The notes under the pieces are model-generated. The model saw only the letters and a program-made list of their open reading frames with translations. It did no database searches and was not told where the DNA came from. A stretch of 64,000 nucleotides of DNA. Origin: Ramlibacter sp. Lineage in GTDB: Bacteria; Pseudomonadota; Gammaproteobacteria; Burkholderiales; Burkholderiaceae_C. The position numbers and the translations under genes are program-made. Shown one piece after another: positions 20,504 through 29,956 of the stretch; positions within the stretch are counted from its first letter, which is position 1, and every line of letters starts with the position of its first letter. Where the stretch lies: contig JACDFR010000008.1 in NCBI GenBank assembly GCA_013815685.1, forward strand, positions 1 through 64,000, in the 5' to 3' direction.

Positions 20504-21091
20504 TCAGATCTGGGACAACGAGCTGCCCTTGTGCGCGGCGGCGGCCGCCTCCACCAACGCTGCCAAGAGCATCTGCGGATCGTTGCCGACGCGGATCAGG
20601 TTCATTTGCCAGTCGCTCATGAAGCCGTGCCGCACGCTCGATTCCAGAAAGGTGAGAAGCGGATCGTAGTACCTGTGTGCATTGAGGATGCCGACCGGCT
20701 TGTCGTGGTAGCCCAGCTGACGCCAGGTCCAGACCTCGAAGAGTTCTTCGAACGTGCCGATGCCCCCGGGCAGGGCAAGAAAGGCGTCTGCCCGTTCGGC
20801 CATCATGCGTTTGCGCTCGTGCATGTTGTTCACGACATGCAGTTCCGTGCAGTCCAGCTTGGCCCATTCCTTCTCGACCAGGGCATGCGGGATGACGCCG
20901 ACCACCCGGCCGCCGGCAGCCAGCGTGGAATCGGCCACGACGCCCATCAAGCCATTGTTGCCGCCGCCGTATACGAGTTGCCCGCCGCGCTCGCCGATCC
21001 AGCGGCCCACTTCGGCCGCGGTAGCGGCGAACATATCGGACTCGCCGTTGCGCGAGCCGCAATAGACGCACAGCGAAAAAGCGGGCTTCAT
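20504..21091 (-). CDS. LOG-family protein (cytokinin riboside 5'-monophosphate phosphoribohydrolase type)
   Basis: The 195-residue Rossmann-fold protein has the LOG signature PGGIGTFEELFEVW (PGGxGTxxE) and the phosphoribohydrolase-type MHERKRMMAERADAF. The GGGNNGLMG loop lies near residue 45. Family members hydrolyse nucleotide monophosphate N-glycosidic bonds. The ATG at 21091 overlaps the RDD stop by 4 nt (ATGA); longer in-frame starts lie within the RDD gene. It is the last gene of the sigma-DUF3619-DUF3106-RDD-LOG unit. Confidence 0.88.
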   Translation of the reverse strand: MKPAFSLCVYCGSRNGESDMFAATAAEVGRWIGERGGQLVYGGGNNGLMGVVADSTLAAGGRVVGVIPHALVEKEWAKLDCTELHVVNNMHERKRMMAERADAFLALPGGIGTFEELFEVWTWRQLGYHDKPVGILNAHRYYDPLLTFLESSVRHGFMSDWQMNLIRVGNDPQMLLAALVEAAAAAHKGSSLSQI

Positions 21092-21603
21092 GCCTGTGAG
21101 GGTACCAGCCGGGTACCGGCGAGCACGTCGTGCCAGAACTGCCGCTGGGGATGGAATCGGCTCAGAACCGCCCAGACCGCCACCCACCCCAGCACCAGGA
21201 CGGCCGTTTCCGACCCGCTCGGTTTGAAGGGCGCGAGTGCGGCCAGGGGGGGCAGAAACCAAAGCCAGCTGCAGGCATAGCGCAGCAGGGCGCGCGTCTG
21301 GCTGAGGGGCCGGCCCGCCCGGTCGACCACGCGTACATTCCACGTCTTCATCGCCAGGGTCTGGCTCCGCGCCCAGAACCAGCTGAAATAGATGCCGAAA
21401 ATCACGACCAGGAAGGCCTGAAACAGCGGGCGGCGCGCATCCATGCCATCGCGCATCTGGCCCAGCGTGCTGAAGAGCCAGCCGGCCACGAACACCAGCG
21501 CGAACAGGAGCATGCCCTCGTACAGCCAGCAAGCCATGCGCCGGAGCAAACTGGGGGCCATCAGCGGATCGGGCGCGGCATGGCCCGGCATTTCAACCTG
21601 CAT
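21088..21603 (-). CDS. RDD-family membrane protein
   Basis: This 171-residue protein has four probable membrane segments (around residues 28-48, 62-80, 107-127 and 135-147) and the RDD-type segment WARSQTLAMKTWNVRVVDRAGRP-like, split here as QTLAMKTWNVRVVD. The hallmark N-terminal Arg-Asp-Asp triad is not intact. Function in the family is unsettled; some members act in ion or small-molecule transport. It starts 13 bp after DUF3106 and overlaps the LOG gene by 4 nt. Confidence 0.82.
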   Translation of the reverse strand: MQVEMPGHAAPDPLMAPSLLRRMACWLYEGMLLFALVFVAGWLFSTLGQMRDGMDARRPLFQAFLVVIFGIYFSWFWARSQTLAMKTWNVRVVDRAGRPLSQTRALLRYACSWLWFLPPLAALAPFKPSGSETAVLVLGWVAVWAVLSRFHPQRQFWHDVLAGTRLVPSQA

Positions 21604-21616
21604 CGGACAACAGGAT

Positions 21617-22312
21617 TCAGTTCAGCGGTTGTGGCGCCGGTGGCTGCGGCAGCAAGGTGTTGTGGTCCACCTGATTGGGCGCCGCCGCGATGCGGGGCGT
21701 CCGGGCTTCCTGACGCAGCGCGGCTTTAGGCACGGTCGCCAGTTTTTGGGGCGCCACGGGCTTCACGGCCGCCGCGGTGGGGGGCGGCTTGGCGGCGTCG
21801 TCGGCGAGCTTGCGCTTTTCGTCGGGCGGCAGAGCTTGATAGGCCTCCCACTTGGCCTTCTTGTCATCGGCCGACAACTGCTTGGTTTCCCCGAAATTCA
21901 GGCGAGCCTGGGTCCGTTGCTGCGGGCTGAGTGCGGCCCATTCGGTCATCCGGCTGTGCAGCTTGGCCTGCTCTTCCACGGACATTTTCGGGAAGTTGCG
22001 CGACAGGGCCAGCCATTTGCGCTTTTGCGCCTCGCTGAGGGTATCCCATTTGGCGGCCAGCGGTGTCAGGGCCTGCTGCTGCGCAGGCGTGAGGTCGGCC
22101 CACAAAGGCTTGGTGACCGGCTTGACGACGGGCTTGGAGGGCGACGCCGTGCGGCTGGCCTGGGCGACGCCAAAAGGGAGGCCTTGAACGGGAGGCTGGG
22201 CCTGGGCTTGCGCTGTCGCGAGGCAGGGTGTGCAAAACAGGCCCAGCCAGAGCGTGCCCGCACCGGCGGCAACGGCGAACGCTGCGCCGAACTTCTTGCG
22301 CAGCACGGTCAA
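21617..22312 (-). CDS. DUF3106-domain protein, exported
   Basis: The 231-residue protein has a signal peptide (hydrophobic stretch in residues 9-33) and a DUF3106 core of repeated W-x(3)-L units: KPLWADLTPAQQQALTPLAA, KWLALSRNFPKM, RMTEWAALSPQQRTQARLNF. A Pro/Ala-rich C-terminus follows. It would act in the periplasm; repeated Trp/Leu helices of this type resemble periplasmic stress sensors, an inference. The start is a TTG at 22312 overlapping the DUF3619 stop (TTGA), or a GTG two codons later. It is part of a conserved ECF sigma cluster. Confidence 0.85.
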   Translation of the reverse strand: MTVLRKKFGAAFAVAAGAGTLWLGLFCTPCLATAQAQAQPPVQGLPFGVAQASRTASPSKPVVKPVTKPLWADLTPAQQQALTPLAAKWDTLSEAQKRKWLALSRNFPKMSVEEQAKLHSRMTEWAALSPQQRTQARLNFGETKQLSADDKKAKWEAYQALPPDEKRKLADDAAKPPPTAAAVKPVAPQKLATVPKAALRQEARTPRIAAAPNQVDHNTLLPQPPAPQPLN

Positions 22313-22731
22313 TCCCCCGACTTGAGGAACTGAGCGAAGCCCGGGTCGGCATAAGCCGACGGCGGGAGATCATCAGTGAGCAGCGCGGCGTCGACCTCGG
22401 CGACCTCGCTCGCGCGACGGTCGTTCTCGACGGTGTGGATCAGGATCAGGCCCGCTGCCAGGGCAATCAGGGGCAGGGCAGAGGCGATGCGGTTCCAGAG
22501 GCTCTGGCCATCGCCGTGAAAAGTCATGGCAGCCGAGCCGCCCGATGCCACCACGGAAGAGGCCGTGCGCAGCTGGGCCTGTTTACGCCGGGCCAGCGCC
22601 TGAACCCGGGCGGCCCGCAGCCGCTCGGTGAGGTTGTACGGGATCTCGGCCGTGCCCGCCGCCAGGCGTGCTGCAACCCGCCGGCCGAACTGGTCTTGTA
22701 GCTGGGACTGGGTCAGTTGCGTAGTCGTCAT
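22309..22731 (-). CDS. DUF3619-family protein, putative anti-sigma partner
   Basis: The 140-residue protein has a soluble N-terminal half (LQDQFGRRVAARLAAGTAEI, LTERLRAARVQALARRKQAQ), one membrane segment (about residues 82-100, IASALPLIALAAGLILI) and a short acidic periplasmic tail. Its place directly after an ECF sigma gene, with a 4-nt ATGA overlap, and its single-span topology suggest a membrane partner of that sigma factor, possibly an anti-sigma. No zinc-binding ZAS motif is visible. Confidence 0.83.
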   Translation of the reverse strand: MTTTQLTQSQLQDQFGRRVAARLAAGTAEIPYNLTERLRAARVQALARRKQAQLRTASSVVASGGSAAMTFHGDGQSLWNRIASALPLIALAAGLILIHTVENDRRASEVAEVDAALLTDDLPPSAYADPGFAQFLKSGD

Positions 22732-23294
22732 AGTTGTATTCCCTTTGCCTTCAGTGCCTTGCTGAGGGCTTGGACCGCACGCGAGCAATGTGTCTTGACA
22801 CTGCCTTCCGAGCAGCCCATGGCCGCCGCCGTCTCGGCCACGTCCATATCCTCCCAGTAACGCATCAGGAAGGCTTCACGTTGACGGGCCGGCAATTCAT
22901 AAATCTGCGACTCGATCTCACGCAAGATCTGAGCCCGCCGAGTAGTGTCCTCGGCGCTCTCCGCCTGCTGAGAGCCTTCAGCGAAAGAAAAAGTTTCAAG
23001 CAGGTCGAAATCGCCGTCGTCGCTGGACGATTCGAAGTCGCTCATGTTCGAGAACAGGGCATTGCGGGTCTTCTGGCGCCGGAACCAGTCCAAGGTGCAG
23101 TTGGACAGGATGCGCTGGAAGAGCATCGGCAGTTCGTTGGGTGGCTTGTCCCCATAGTGCTCGGCCAGTTTCATCATGCTGTCCTGCACGATGTCCAGCG
23201 CGGCCTCCTCGTCGCGCACGTGATAGATCGAGCGCTTGAAGGCCCGCTTCTCGACGCTCTTGAGGAAGTCGGAGAGTTCTCGTTCGGTTGCCAA
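22728..23294 (-). CDS. ECF-type RNA polymerase sigma factor
   Basis: The 188-residue protein has sigma region 2 (RDEEAALDIVQDSMMKLAEHY, MLFQRILSNCTLDWFRRQK) and region 4 (LPARQREAFLMRYWEDMDVAETAAAMGC then SVKTHCSRAVQALSKAL, the DNA-binding helix). An acidic linker rich in Asp/Ser separates them. The only plausible start is the TTG at 23294, since no ATG or GTG exists between it and an upstream stop. It heads a five-gene unit with overlapping stops and starts. The target regulon is unknown. Confidence 0.9.
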   Translation of the reverse strand: MATERELSDFLKSVEKRAFKRSIYHVRDEEAALDIVQDSMMKLAEHYGDKPPNELPMLFQRILSNCTLDWFRRQKTRNALFSNMSDFESSSDDGDFDLLETFSFAEGSQQAESAEDTTRRAQILREIESQIYELPARQREAFLMRYWEDMDVAETAAAMGCSEGSVKTHCSRAVQALSKALKAKGIQL

Positions 23295-23572
23295 TGATCT
23301 GGGCCCAGGGGGCCTCGGTATGTCTTTTTTGGCGCTCTGGCGCCGCTTTTGGTGCTGACAGCCTCAAATTATCGCATTGCGATGCGAGCTTTTTAATCGA
23401 CCGCCGTGCTGCGGTGCGATAATGCGCCTGCAAGTCAAAAGGCAAACGAGCCCTGATCCGGCGGTGCGATAGGCCCGTCCATGGTTATGGTTCCAAGTCC
23501 CGAAGCAGCTTCACAAGAGCGGGCGAAGGGGCACCCTAGGTTTTTCGTCAGAGAAATTCGCAAAGGTTCATC

Positions 23573-25348
23573 ATGGAAATCTCCAAGGCGGAGCTCAGCT
23601 CCGCGGCCGCTGCAAGCGCCGGCCAAACCCTCGAACTCCGCGGTGCGGAGATCCTCGTCAAGACACTGCAAGCCGAGAGCGTCAGGTACGTCTGGGGCTA
23701 CCCGGGCGGCGCGGTCCTGCACATCTACGACGCGTTCTACAAGCAGGACACCATCCAGCACGTGCTGGTGCGGCACGAGCAGGCCGCCGTGCATGCGGCC
23801 GACGGCTATGCGCGGGCCACGGGCGAAGTCGGCGTGGCGCTGGTCACCTCCGGCCCCGGCGTCACCAATGCGGTCACCGGCATCGCCACGGCCTACATGG
23901 ATAGCATCCCGATGGTGATCATCACCGGCCAGGTACCCACCCACGCCATCGGCCTCGACGCCTTCCAGGAGTGCGACACCGTGGGCATCACACGGCCCAT
24001 CGTCAAGCACAACTTCCTGGTCAAGGATGTGCGCCAGATGGCCGAGATCATGAAAAAGGCTTTCCATATCGCCCGCAGCGGCCGGCCCGGCCCCGTGGTG
24101 GTGGACATCCCGAAGGACGTTTCATTCAACAAGACCACCTACGCCGGCTACCCGGACAAGGTAGAGATGCGGTCGTACAACCCCGTGCGCAAGGGCCACG
24201 GCGGCCAGATCCGCAAGGCGCTGCAGCTGTTGCTGACTGCCAAGCGGCCCTTCATCTACACCGGCGGCGGGGTGATCCTGGGCAACGCGACCAAAGAGCT
24301 TCGCACGCTTGTCGATATGCTGGGCTGTCCCTGCACCAATACCTTGATGGGCCTGGGTGCTTACCCGGCCAGCGATCGCAAGTTCCTCGGCATGCTTGGG
24401 ATGCACGGCACTATCGAGGCCAACAATGCCATGCAGAACTGCGACGTGCTGCTGGCCGTGGGGGCGCGATTCGACGACCGGGTGATCGGCAATCCCAAGC
24501 ACTTCGCCCAGAACGAACGCAAGATCATCCACGTAGACATCGACCCGTCCAGCATCTCCAAGCGCGTGAAGGTCGACGTCCCGATCGTGGGCGACGTCAA
24601 GGACGTGCTTTCCGAATTGATCGCGATGATCAGGGAATCGGGCGCCCGTCCGGATTCCGCGGCGCTGGGGGCGTGGTGGGAAACGATCGAGGCCTGGCGC
24701 AGGAAGGACTGCCTCAAATACGACCGCAAGAACACCGAGGTCATCAAGCCGCAATACGTGGTCGAGACCTTGTGGAGCATGACCAAGGACGTGGACACCT
24801 ATGTCACCTCCGACGTCGGCCAGCACCAGATGTGGGCCGCCCAGTACTACCGCTTCGACGAGCCCCGGCGCTGGATCAACTCGGGCGGCCTGGGCACGAT
24901 GGGCGTGGGCATCCCCTACGCGATGGGCATCAAGCTGGCCAGGCCCGACAGCGAGGTGTATTGCATCACCGGCGAGGGCTCGGTGCAAATGTGCATCCAG
25001 GAGCTTTCCACCTGCCTGCAATACAACACGCCGATCAAGATCGTATCGCTGAACAACCGCTACCTGGGCATGGTGCGCCAGTGGCAGGAGATCGACTACG
25101 AAGGCCGCTACAGCCACAGCTACATGGACGCGCTGCCTGACTTCGTGAAGCTGGCCGAGGCGTATGGCCATGTGGGCATGCTGATCGAGCATCCTAAAGA
25201 CGTCGAGCCGGCGCTACGCGAGGCGCGCAAGCTCAAGGACCGGACGGTTTTCATGGATTTCCGCACCGACCCGACCGAAAACGTTTTTCCGATGGTAAAG
25301 GCGGGCAGGGGCATCACGGAGATGCTGCTCGGCTCCGAAGACCTGTAA
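23573..25348 (+). CDS. ilvB: Acetolactate synthase large (catalytic) subunit
   Basis: The enzyme condenses pyruvate with pyruvate or 2-oxobutyrate, the first step to valine, leucine and isoleucine. The 591-residue protein has the thiamine-diphosphate enzyme architecture: the catalytic Glu in VLVRHEQAAVHAADGYARAT, the FAD-contacting central domain, and the cofactor-binding motif GEGSVQMCIQELST...NNRYLGMV. The ATG at 23573 gives MEISKAELSS. A divergent ECF sigma gene lies 278 bp away. The spacer has a TCGCAT-TGCG-ATGCGA hairpin with a T-run at 23372-23393. I found no valine/leucine-rich leader peptide in it. Confidence 0.96.
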   Translation: MEISKAELSSAAAASAGQTLELRGAEILVKTLQAESVRYVWGYPGGAVLHIYDAFYKQDTIQHVLVRHEQAAVHAADGYARATGEVGVALVTSGPGVTNAVTGIATAYMDSIPMVIITGQVPTHAIGLDAFQECDTVGITRPIVKHNFLVKDVRQMAEIMKKAFHIARSGRPGPVVVDIPKDVSFNKTTYAGYPDKVEMRSYNPVRKGHGGQIRKALQLLLTAKRPFIYTGGGVILGNATKELRTLVDMLGCPCTNTLMGLGAYPASDRKFLGMLGMHGTIEANNAMQNCDVLLAVGARFDDRVIGNPKHFAQNERKIIHVDIDPSSISKRVKVDVPIVGDVKDVLSELIAMIRESGARPDSAALGAWWETIEAWRRKDCLKYDRKNTEVIKPQYVVETLWSMTKDVDTYVTSDVGQHQMWAAQYYRFDEPRRWINSGGLGTMGVGIPYAMGIKLARPDSEVYCITGEGSVQMCIQELSTCLQYNTPIKIVSLNNRYLGMVRQWQEIDYEGRYSHSYMDALPDFVKLAEAYGHVGMLIEHPKDVEPALREARKLKDRTVFMDFRTDPTENVFPMVKAGRGITEMLLGSEDL

Positions 25349-25469
25349 AGAAACAGACGATAGGCCGGTCCGCTGCGCGGACACGGCTCCTTGGACGAAT
25401 CTATTGGCTTGCCAAGCCCGTTCATTACCGTGAGCGGGGGAGGGCACCGAAAAGAGGAATCACATAAAC

Positions 25470-25961
25470 ATGAAACACATCATTGCCGTCCTGATGGAGA
25501 ACGAGCCCGGCGCTCTCTCTCGCGTCGTGGGCCTGTTCTCGGCGCGCGGCTACAACATCGAATCGCTCACCGTCGCACCGACGGAGGACCCGTCGCTGTC
25601 GCGCATGACGCTGCAGACGACCGGCTCGGACGACGTGATCGAGCAGATTACCAAGCACCTGAACAGGCTCATTGAAGTCGTGAAGGTCGTCGACCTCACC
25701 GAAGGCGCCTACACCGAGCGGGAGCTCATGATGGTGAAGGTTCGCGCCGTCGGCAAGGAGCGCGAGGAGATGAAGCGCATGGCCGACATCTTCCGCGGAC
25801 GCATCATCGACGTGACCGAAAAAAGCTACACCATCGAACTGACGGGCGATCAGGCGAAGAACGACGCCTTCCTCGAAGCCATCGACCGGGGCGCCATACT
25901 GGAGACGGTGCGCACCGGCGCCAGCGGCATTGGCCGCGGCGAACGCATCCTGCGCGTGTAG
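25470..25961 (+). CDS. ilvH: Acetolactate synthase small (regulatory) subunit
   Basis: This 163-residue ACT-domain subunit activates IlvB and confers valine feedback inhibition. The N-terminal ACT domain reads IIAVLMENEPGALSRVVGLF then SARGYNIESLTVAPTED, with the family's Gly and Asn at the effector site. The C-terminal half (ELMMVKVRAVGKEREEMKRM) is typical. It lies 121 bp after ilvB, and an imperfect repeat element separates it from ilvC. Confidence 0.95.
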   Translation: MKHIIAVLMENEPGALSRVVGLFSARGYNIESLTVAPTEDPSLSRMTLQTTGSDDVIEQITKHLNRLIEVVKVVDLTEGAYTERELMMVKVRAVGKEREEMKRMADIFRGRIIDVTEKSYTIELTGDQAKNDAFLEAIDRGAILETVRTGASGIGRGERILRV

Positions 25962-25968
25962 CAATATG

Positions 25969-27103
<1,135 letters not shown>

Positions 27104-27112
27104 ACTCACCCC

Positions 27113-27931
27113 ATGCACGACGGCACAGAAACCCAGAACAACCCACCCGCCGAGGACATCGTGGTGCGCAAGCGCCGCAAGGGCATCTACATCCTGCCCA
27201 ACTTGTTCACGCTGGCGGCTTTGTTCGGTGGGTTCTATGCGGTCGTGATGGCCATGAACGGCCGCTTCGATCAGGCGGCGGTGGGTGTGTTCTGCGCCAT
27301 GGTGCTCGACAGCCTGGACGGCAGGGTGGCCCGCATGACCAACACCCAGAGTGCCTTCGGCGAGCAGATGGATTCGCTTTCGGACATGGTTTCGTTCGGC
27401 GCCGCCCCCGCGCTGATTGCCTATGTCTGGGGCTTGACCAGCCTTGGCCGCTGGGGCTGGATCGCTGCCTTCGTGTATTGCGCTTGCGCGGCGCTGCGGC
27501 TGGCCCGCTTCAACGTGAATACCGCCGTGGTCGACAAGCGGTACTTCCAGGGCCTGCCATCCCCGGCAGCGGCCGCGCTGGTGGCCGGCTTCATCTGGGT
27601 CATGAACGACATGGGAGTCAAGGGCGCGGATGTCTCCTGGGTCATGTTCGGGGTGGCCCTCTATGCGGGCCTCACGATGGTGACGAACGTCCCGTTCTAC
27701 AGCTTCAAGGACGTGCAGATGAAAAAGAGCGTGCCGTTCGCCGTCATCGTGCTGATCGCCCTGGGCATCGCAATCATCAACATCGACCCGCCGATCGTGC
27801 TGTTCGCCCTTTTCGTGGCTTACGGCGTGAGCGGCTATGGCGTCTATGGCTGGCGCAAGGCCAAGGGGCAGCCCACCAGCGTCATCAGCACATCCACCGA
27901 TGAGCCCGACGAGCGGGGCCTGCACGAATGA
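27113..27931 (+). CDS. pssA: CDP-diacylglycerol-serine O-phosphatidyltransferase
   Basis: PssA makes phosphatidylserine in the inner membrane, the precursor of phosphatidylethanolamine. The 272-residue protein carries the CDP-alcohol phosphotransferase signature DSLDGRVARMTNTQSAFGEQ followed by MDSLSD, with its conserved Asp residues, and about six to eight membrane segments. The ATG at 27113 is 9 bp after the ilvC stop, so it is likely co-transcribed with the ilv genes. Its position between ilvC and leuA is a recurrent Burkholderiales arrangement. Confidence 0.94.
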   Translation: MHDGTETQNNPPAEDIVVRKRRKGIYILPNLFTLAALFGGFYAVVMAMNGRFDQAAVGVFCAMVLDSLDGRVARMTNTQSAFGEQMDSLSDMVSFGAAPALIAYVWGLTSLGRWGWIAAFVYCACAALRLARFNVNTAVVDKRYFQGLPSPAAAALVAGFIWVMNDMGVKGADVSWVMFGVALYAGLTMVTNVPFYSFKDVQMKKSVPFAVIVLIALGIAIINIDPPIVLFALFVAYGVSGYGVYGWRKAKGQPTSVISTSTDEPDERGLHE

Positions 27932-27951
27932 AGTGTGCTACAGTCCCGTCC

Positions 27952-28005
27952 ATGAATCGCATTTCGCTGGCACTACTGCTATCCACCCACGGGCGGAGAC
28001 GGTAG
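27952..28005 (+). CDS. Probable leuA leader peptide (17 aa, Leu-rich)
   Basis: A 17-codon frame between pssA and leuA encodes [17 protein letters not shown]. It has four Leu codons in a five-codon stretch, two of them CTA, which is rare in this GC-rich genome. It is followed 18 nt later by a strong terminator hairpin (28024-28056) and then leuA. This layout matches transcription attenuation by charged leucyl-tRNA: stalling at the CTA codons would favour a competing structure and read-through. The ribosome binding site is weak. Confidence 0.65.
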   Translation: MNRISLALLLSTHGRRR

Positions 28006-28023
28006 CGCACGCGCTCACCAGAC

Positions 28024-28056
28024 AACGGCCCGTATGCACCAGCAGCGGGCCGTTTT
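28024..28056 (+). terminator. leuA attenuator hairpin
   Basis: ACGGCCCG pairs with CGGGCCGT across a 13-nt loop and is followed by TTTTG, forming a rho-independent terminator before leuA. A competing pairing is visible: CCAGCAG in the loop (28039-28045) with CTGCTGG downstream (28065-28071), which would overlap the terminator's 3' arm. That is what an attenuator switch needs. Confidence 0.7.
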
Positions 28057-28096
28057 GCTTTGGGCTGCTGGTTTCAGAACTTCCGGAAACAGACTT

Positions 28097-29791
28097 ATGT
28101 TAAAGAATCCCGCCGGCAAATACCGCCCTTTCGCACCGGTGCGCCTGACCGACCGTACCTGGCCCGACGCGGTGCTGACCCGCCCGCCGATCTGGTGCAG
28201 CGTCGATCTGCGCGACGGCAACCAGGCGCTGATCGAGCCGATGGACATCGCCCGCAAGCTGCGCATGTTCAGGACGCTGGTGCAGATCGGCTTCAAGGAG
28301 ATCGAGGTCGGTTTCCCGTCGGCTTCGCAGACCGAGTTCGACTTCATCCGCAAGGTGATCGAAGAAGACCTCGTGCCCGGCGATGTCACGATCCAGGTGC
28401 TGACCCAGGCCCGTGAGCCGCTGATCCGGCGCACCTTCGAGTCCCTGCGCGGCGCGAAACGGGTGATTGTCCATCTCTACAATGCCACGGCGCCCGTGAT
28501 GCGCAAGGTGGTGCTGGGCCTGGACGAGGACGGCATCGTCGAGCTGGCCGCCAGCCAGGCCCGCCTGTTCACCGAACTGGCCGGGCTGCAGCCCCAGACC
28601 CGATGGACGTTCCAGTACTCACCGGAGATGTTTTCAGGCACGGAGCTGCCGTTCGCCAAGCGGGTCGTCGATGCCGTGACCGAGGTGTGGCAGCCCACAC
28701 CCGGCCAAAAATGCGTGGTCAACCTGCCTTCGACGGTGGAGCATTCCACGCCCAACGTCTTCGCCGACATGATCGAGTGGATGCATCGCAACCTGGCCCG
28801 CCGCGATTCGATCGTGTTGTCGGTGCACCCGCATAACGACCGTGGGACCGGGACGGCGGCCGGCGAATTCGCGGTGATGGCGGGAGCGGACCGGCTTGAA
28901 GGCTGCCTCTTTGGCAACGGCGAGCGCACGGGCAACCTGGACCTGGTCAATGTGGCGCTGAACCTGTATTCGCAGGGCGTGGACCCGGGCCTGGACTTTT
29001 CGGACATCGATGAAATCCGGCGCACGGTGGAGCACTGCAACCAGCTGCCCGTGCATCCGCGCCACCCGTATGCAGGCGACCTCGTCTATACCTCGTTCTC
29101 CGGCTCTCACCAGGACGCGATCAAGAAGGCCTTCGCCGCCCGCAAGGATGAGGATGTGTGGGACATGCCGTACCTGCCGCTGGACCCCAAGGATCTGGGG
29201 CGCAGCTACGAAGCCGTGATCCGCGTCAACAGCCAGTCGGGCAAGGGCGGCATCTCGTACCTGCTGGAGAGCGAGTTCGGCCTGGAGTTGCCGCGCCGCC
29301 TGCAAATCGAATTCAGCCAGGTGGTCCAGTCGGTGATGGACGCGACCGGCAAGGAACTGACCGCGCCGGACCTGTTCGACCTGTTCGAGCGCGAATACGG
29401 CGTTCGCAGCATCCCCGCGCCGCAGCATCAGCTGCTGGAAGAAGCGCCGGGCGCAGCGGGCAAGCTCGTCAGGCTGAAGGCGGACGTGGAGGTGGCTGGA
29501 CGCGGCTTCAGCATCCAGGGGGCGGGCAACGGGCCCATCGATGCCTTTGTCGAAGCGCTGGCTTCGGAGTTCGGTGAAAGCATCCGGGTTCTTGGCTACC
29601 ACGAGCACTCGGTCGGCTCCGGCGCGAATGCACAGGCCGTAGCCTACCTGGAGCTGCGAATCGGCGAGCGGACTCTGTTCGGCGTGGGGATGGACTCGAA
29701 TATCGTCTCTGCCTCCCTCAAGGCCATTGTCTCTGGATTGCAGCGGGCCCAGGCCAAGCAAACGTCCTCGGGAGAAAAGCTGCGCATTTAA
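28097..29791 (+). CDS. leuA: 2-Isopropylmalate synthase
   Basis: LeuA condenses acetyl-CoA with 2-oxoisovalerate, the committed step of leucine synthesis. The 564-residue protein is the long leuA2-type form. It has the catalytic [13 protein letters not shown] segment, the metal-binding [13 protein letters not shown] and [12 protein letters not shown] in the TIM barrel, and a C-terminal regulatory domain (residues about 435-560) for leucine feedback. GGAAAC precedes the ATG at 28097. A leader peptide and hairpin lie upstream. It completes the ilvB-ilvH-ilvC-pssA-leuA cluster. Confidence 0.96.
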   Translation: MLKNPAGKYRPFAPVRLTDRTWPDAVLTRPPIWCSVDLRDGNQALIEPMDIARKLRMFRTLVQIGFKEIEVGFPSASQTEFDFIRKVIEEDLVPGDVTIQVLTQAREPLIRRTFESLRGAKRVIVHLYNATAPVMRKVVLGLDEDGIVELAASQARLFTELAGLQPQTRWTFQYSPEMFSGTELPFAKRVVDAVTEVWQPTPGQKCVVNLPSTVEHSTPNVFADMIEWMHRNLARRDSIVLSVHPHNDRGTGTAAGEFAVMAGADRLEGCLFGNGERTGNLDLVNVALNLYSQGVDPGLDFSDIDEIRRTVEHCNQLPVHPRHPYAGDLVYTSFSGSHQDAIKKAFAARKDEDVWDMPYLPLDPKDLGRSYEAVIRVNSQSGKGGISYLLESEFGLELPRRLQIEFSQVVQSVMDATGKELTAPDLFDLFEREYGVRSIPAPQHQLLEEAPGAAGKLVRLKADVEVAGRGFSIQGAGNGPIDAFVEALASEFGESIRVLGYHEHSVGSGANAQAVAYLELRIGERTLFGVGMDSNIVSASLKAIVSGLQRAQAKQTSSGEKLRI

Positions 29792-29956
29792 ATGCGCAAC
29801 AAGTTACAAAGTAAAGCTGTCCGTATCACCGCACAGGCTGAAAGCATTCCCTATAATTTACCTGTTGACTTAGGAAAGTTACATAAGTCATTGATCTTGC
29901 GTAACTTTTTCGTGCAGTAAATTCTGTGCGTCTTGTTGCGATATAGGGAGTACTTG
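29792..29956. promoter_or_regulatory. AT-rich promoter region before the PBP7-type gene, with an inverted repeat
   Basis: This 165-bp spacer is markedly AT-rich compared with its surroundings. It contains a consensus -10 (TATAAT, 29852-29857) and a -35-like TTGACT (29865-29870), though not in ideal mutual spacing. A perfect inverted repeat AAAGTTAC/GTAACTTT lies at 29875-29908 and is followed by further T residues. The repeat could be the leuA terminator or an operator; the sequence does not decide. Confidence 0.5.

Noticed and set aside
23295-23572. Possible attenuator leader ahead of ilvB
   Set aside because: There is a small hairpin with a T-run, but no short frame rich in Val, Leu or Ile codons. 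An open frame starting at 23481 runs into ilvB out of frame and lacks such codons.
25368-25382. GTCCGC-TGC-GCGGAC hairpin between ilvB and ilvH
   Set aside because: It is short, has no T-tract and sits within a co-directional gene pair, so I do not call it a terminator.
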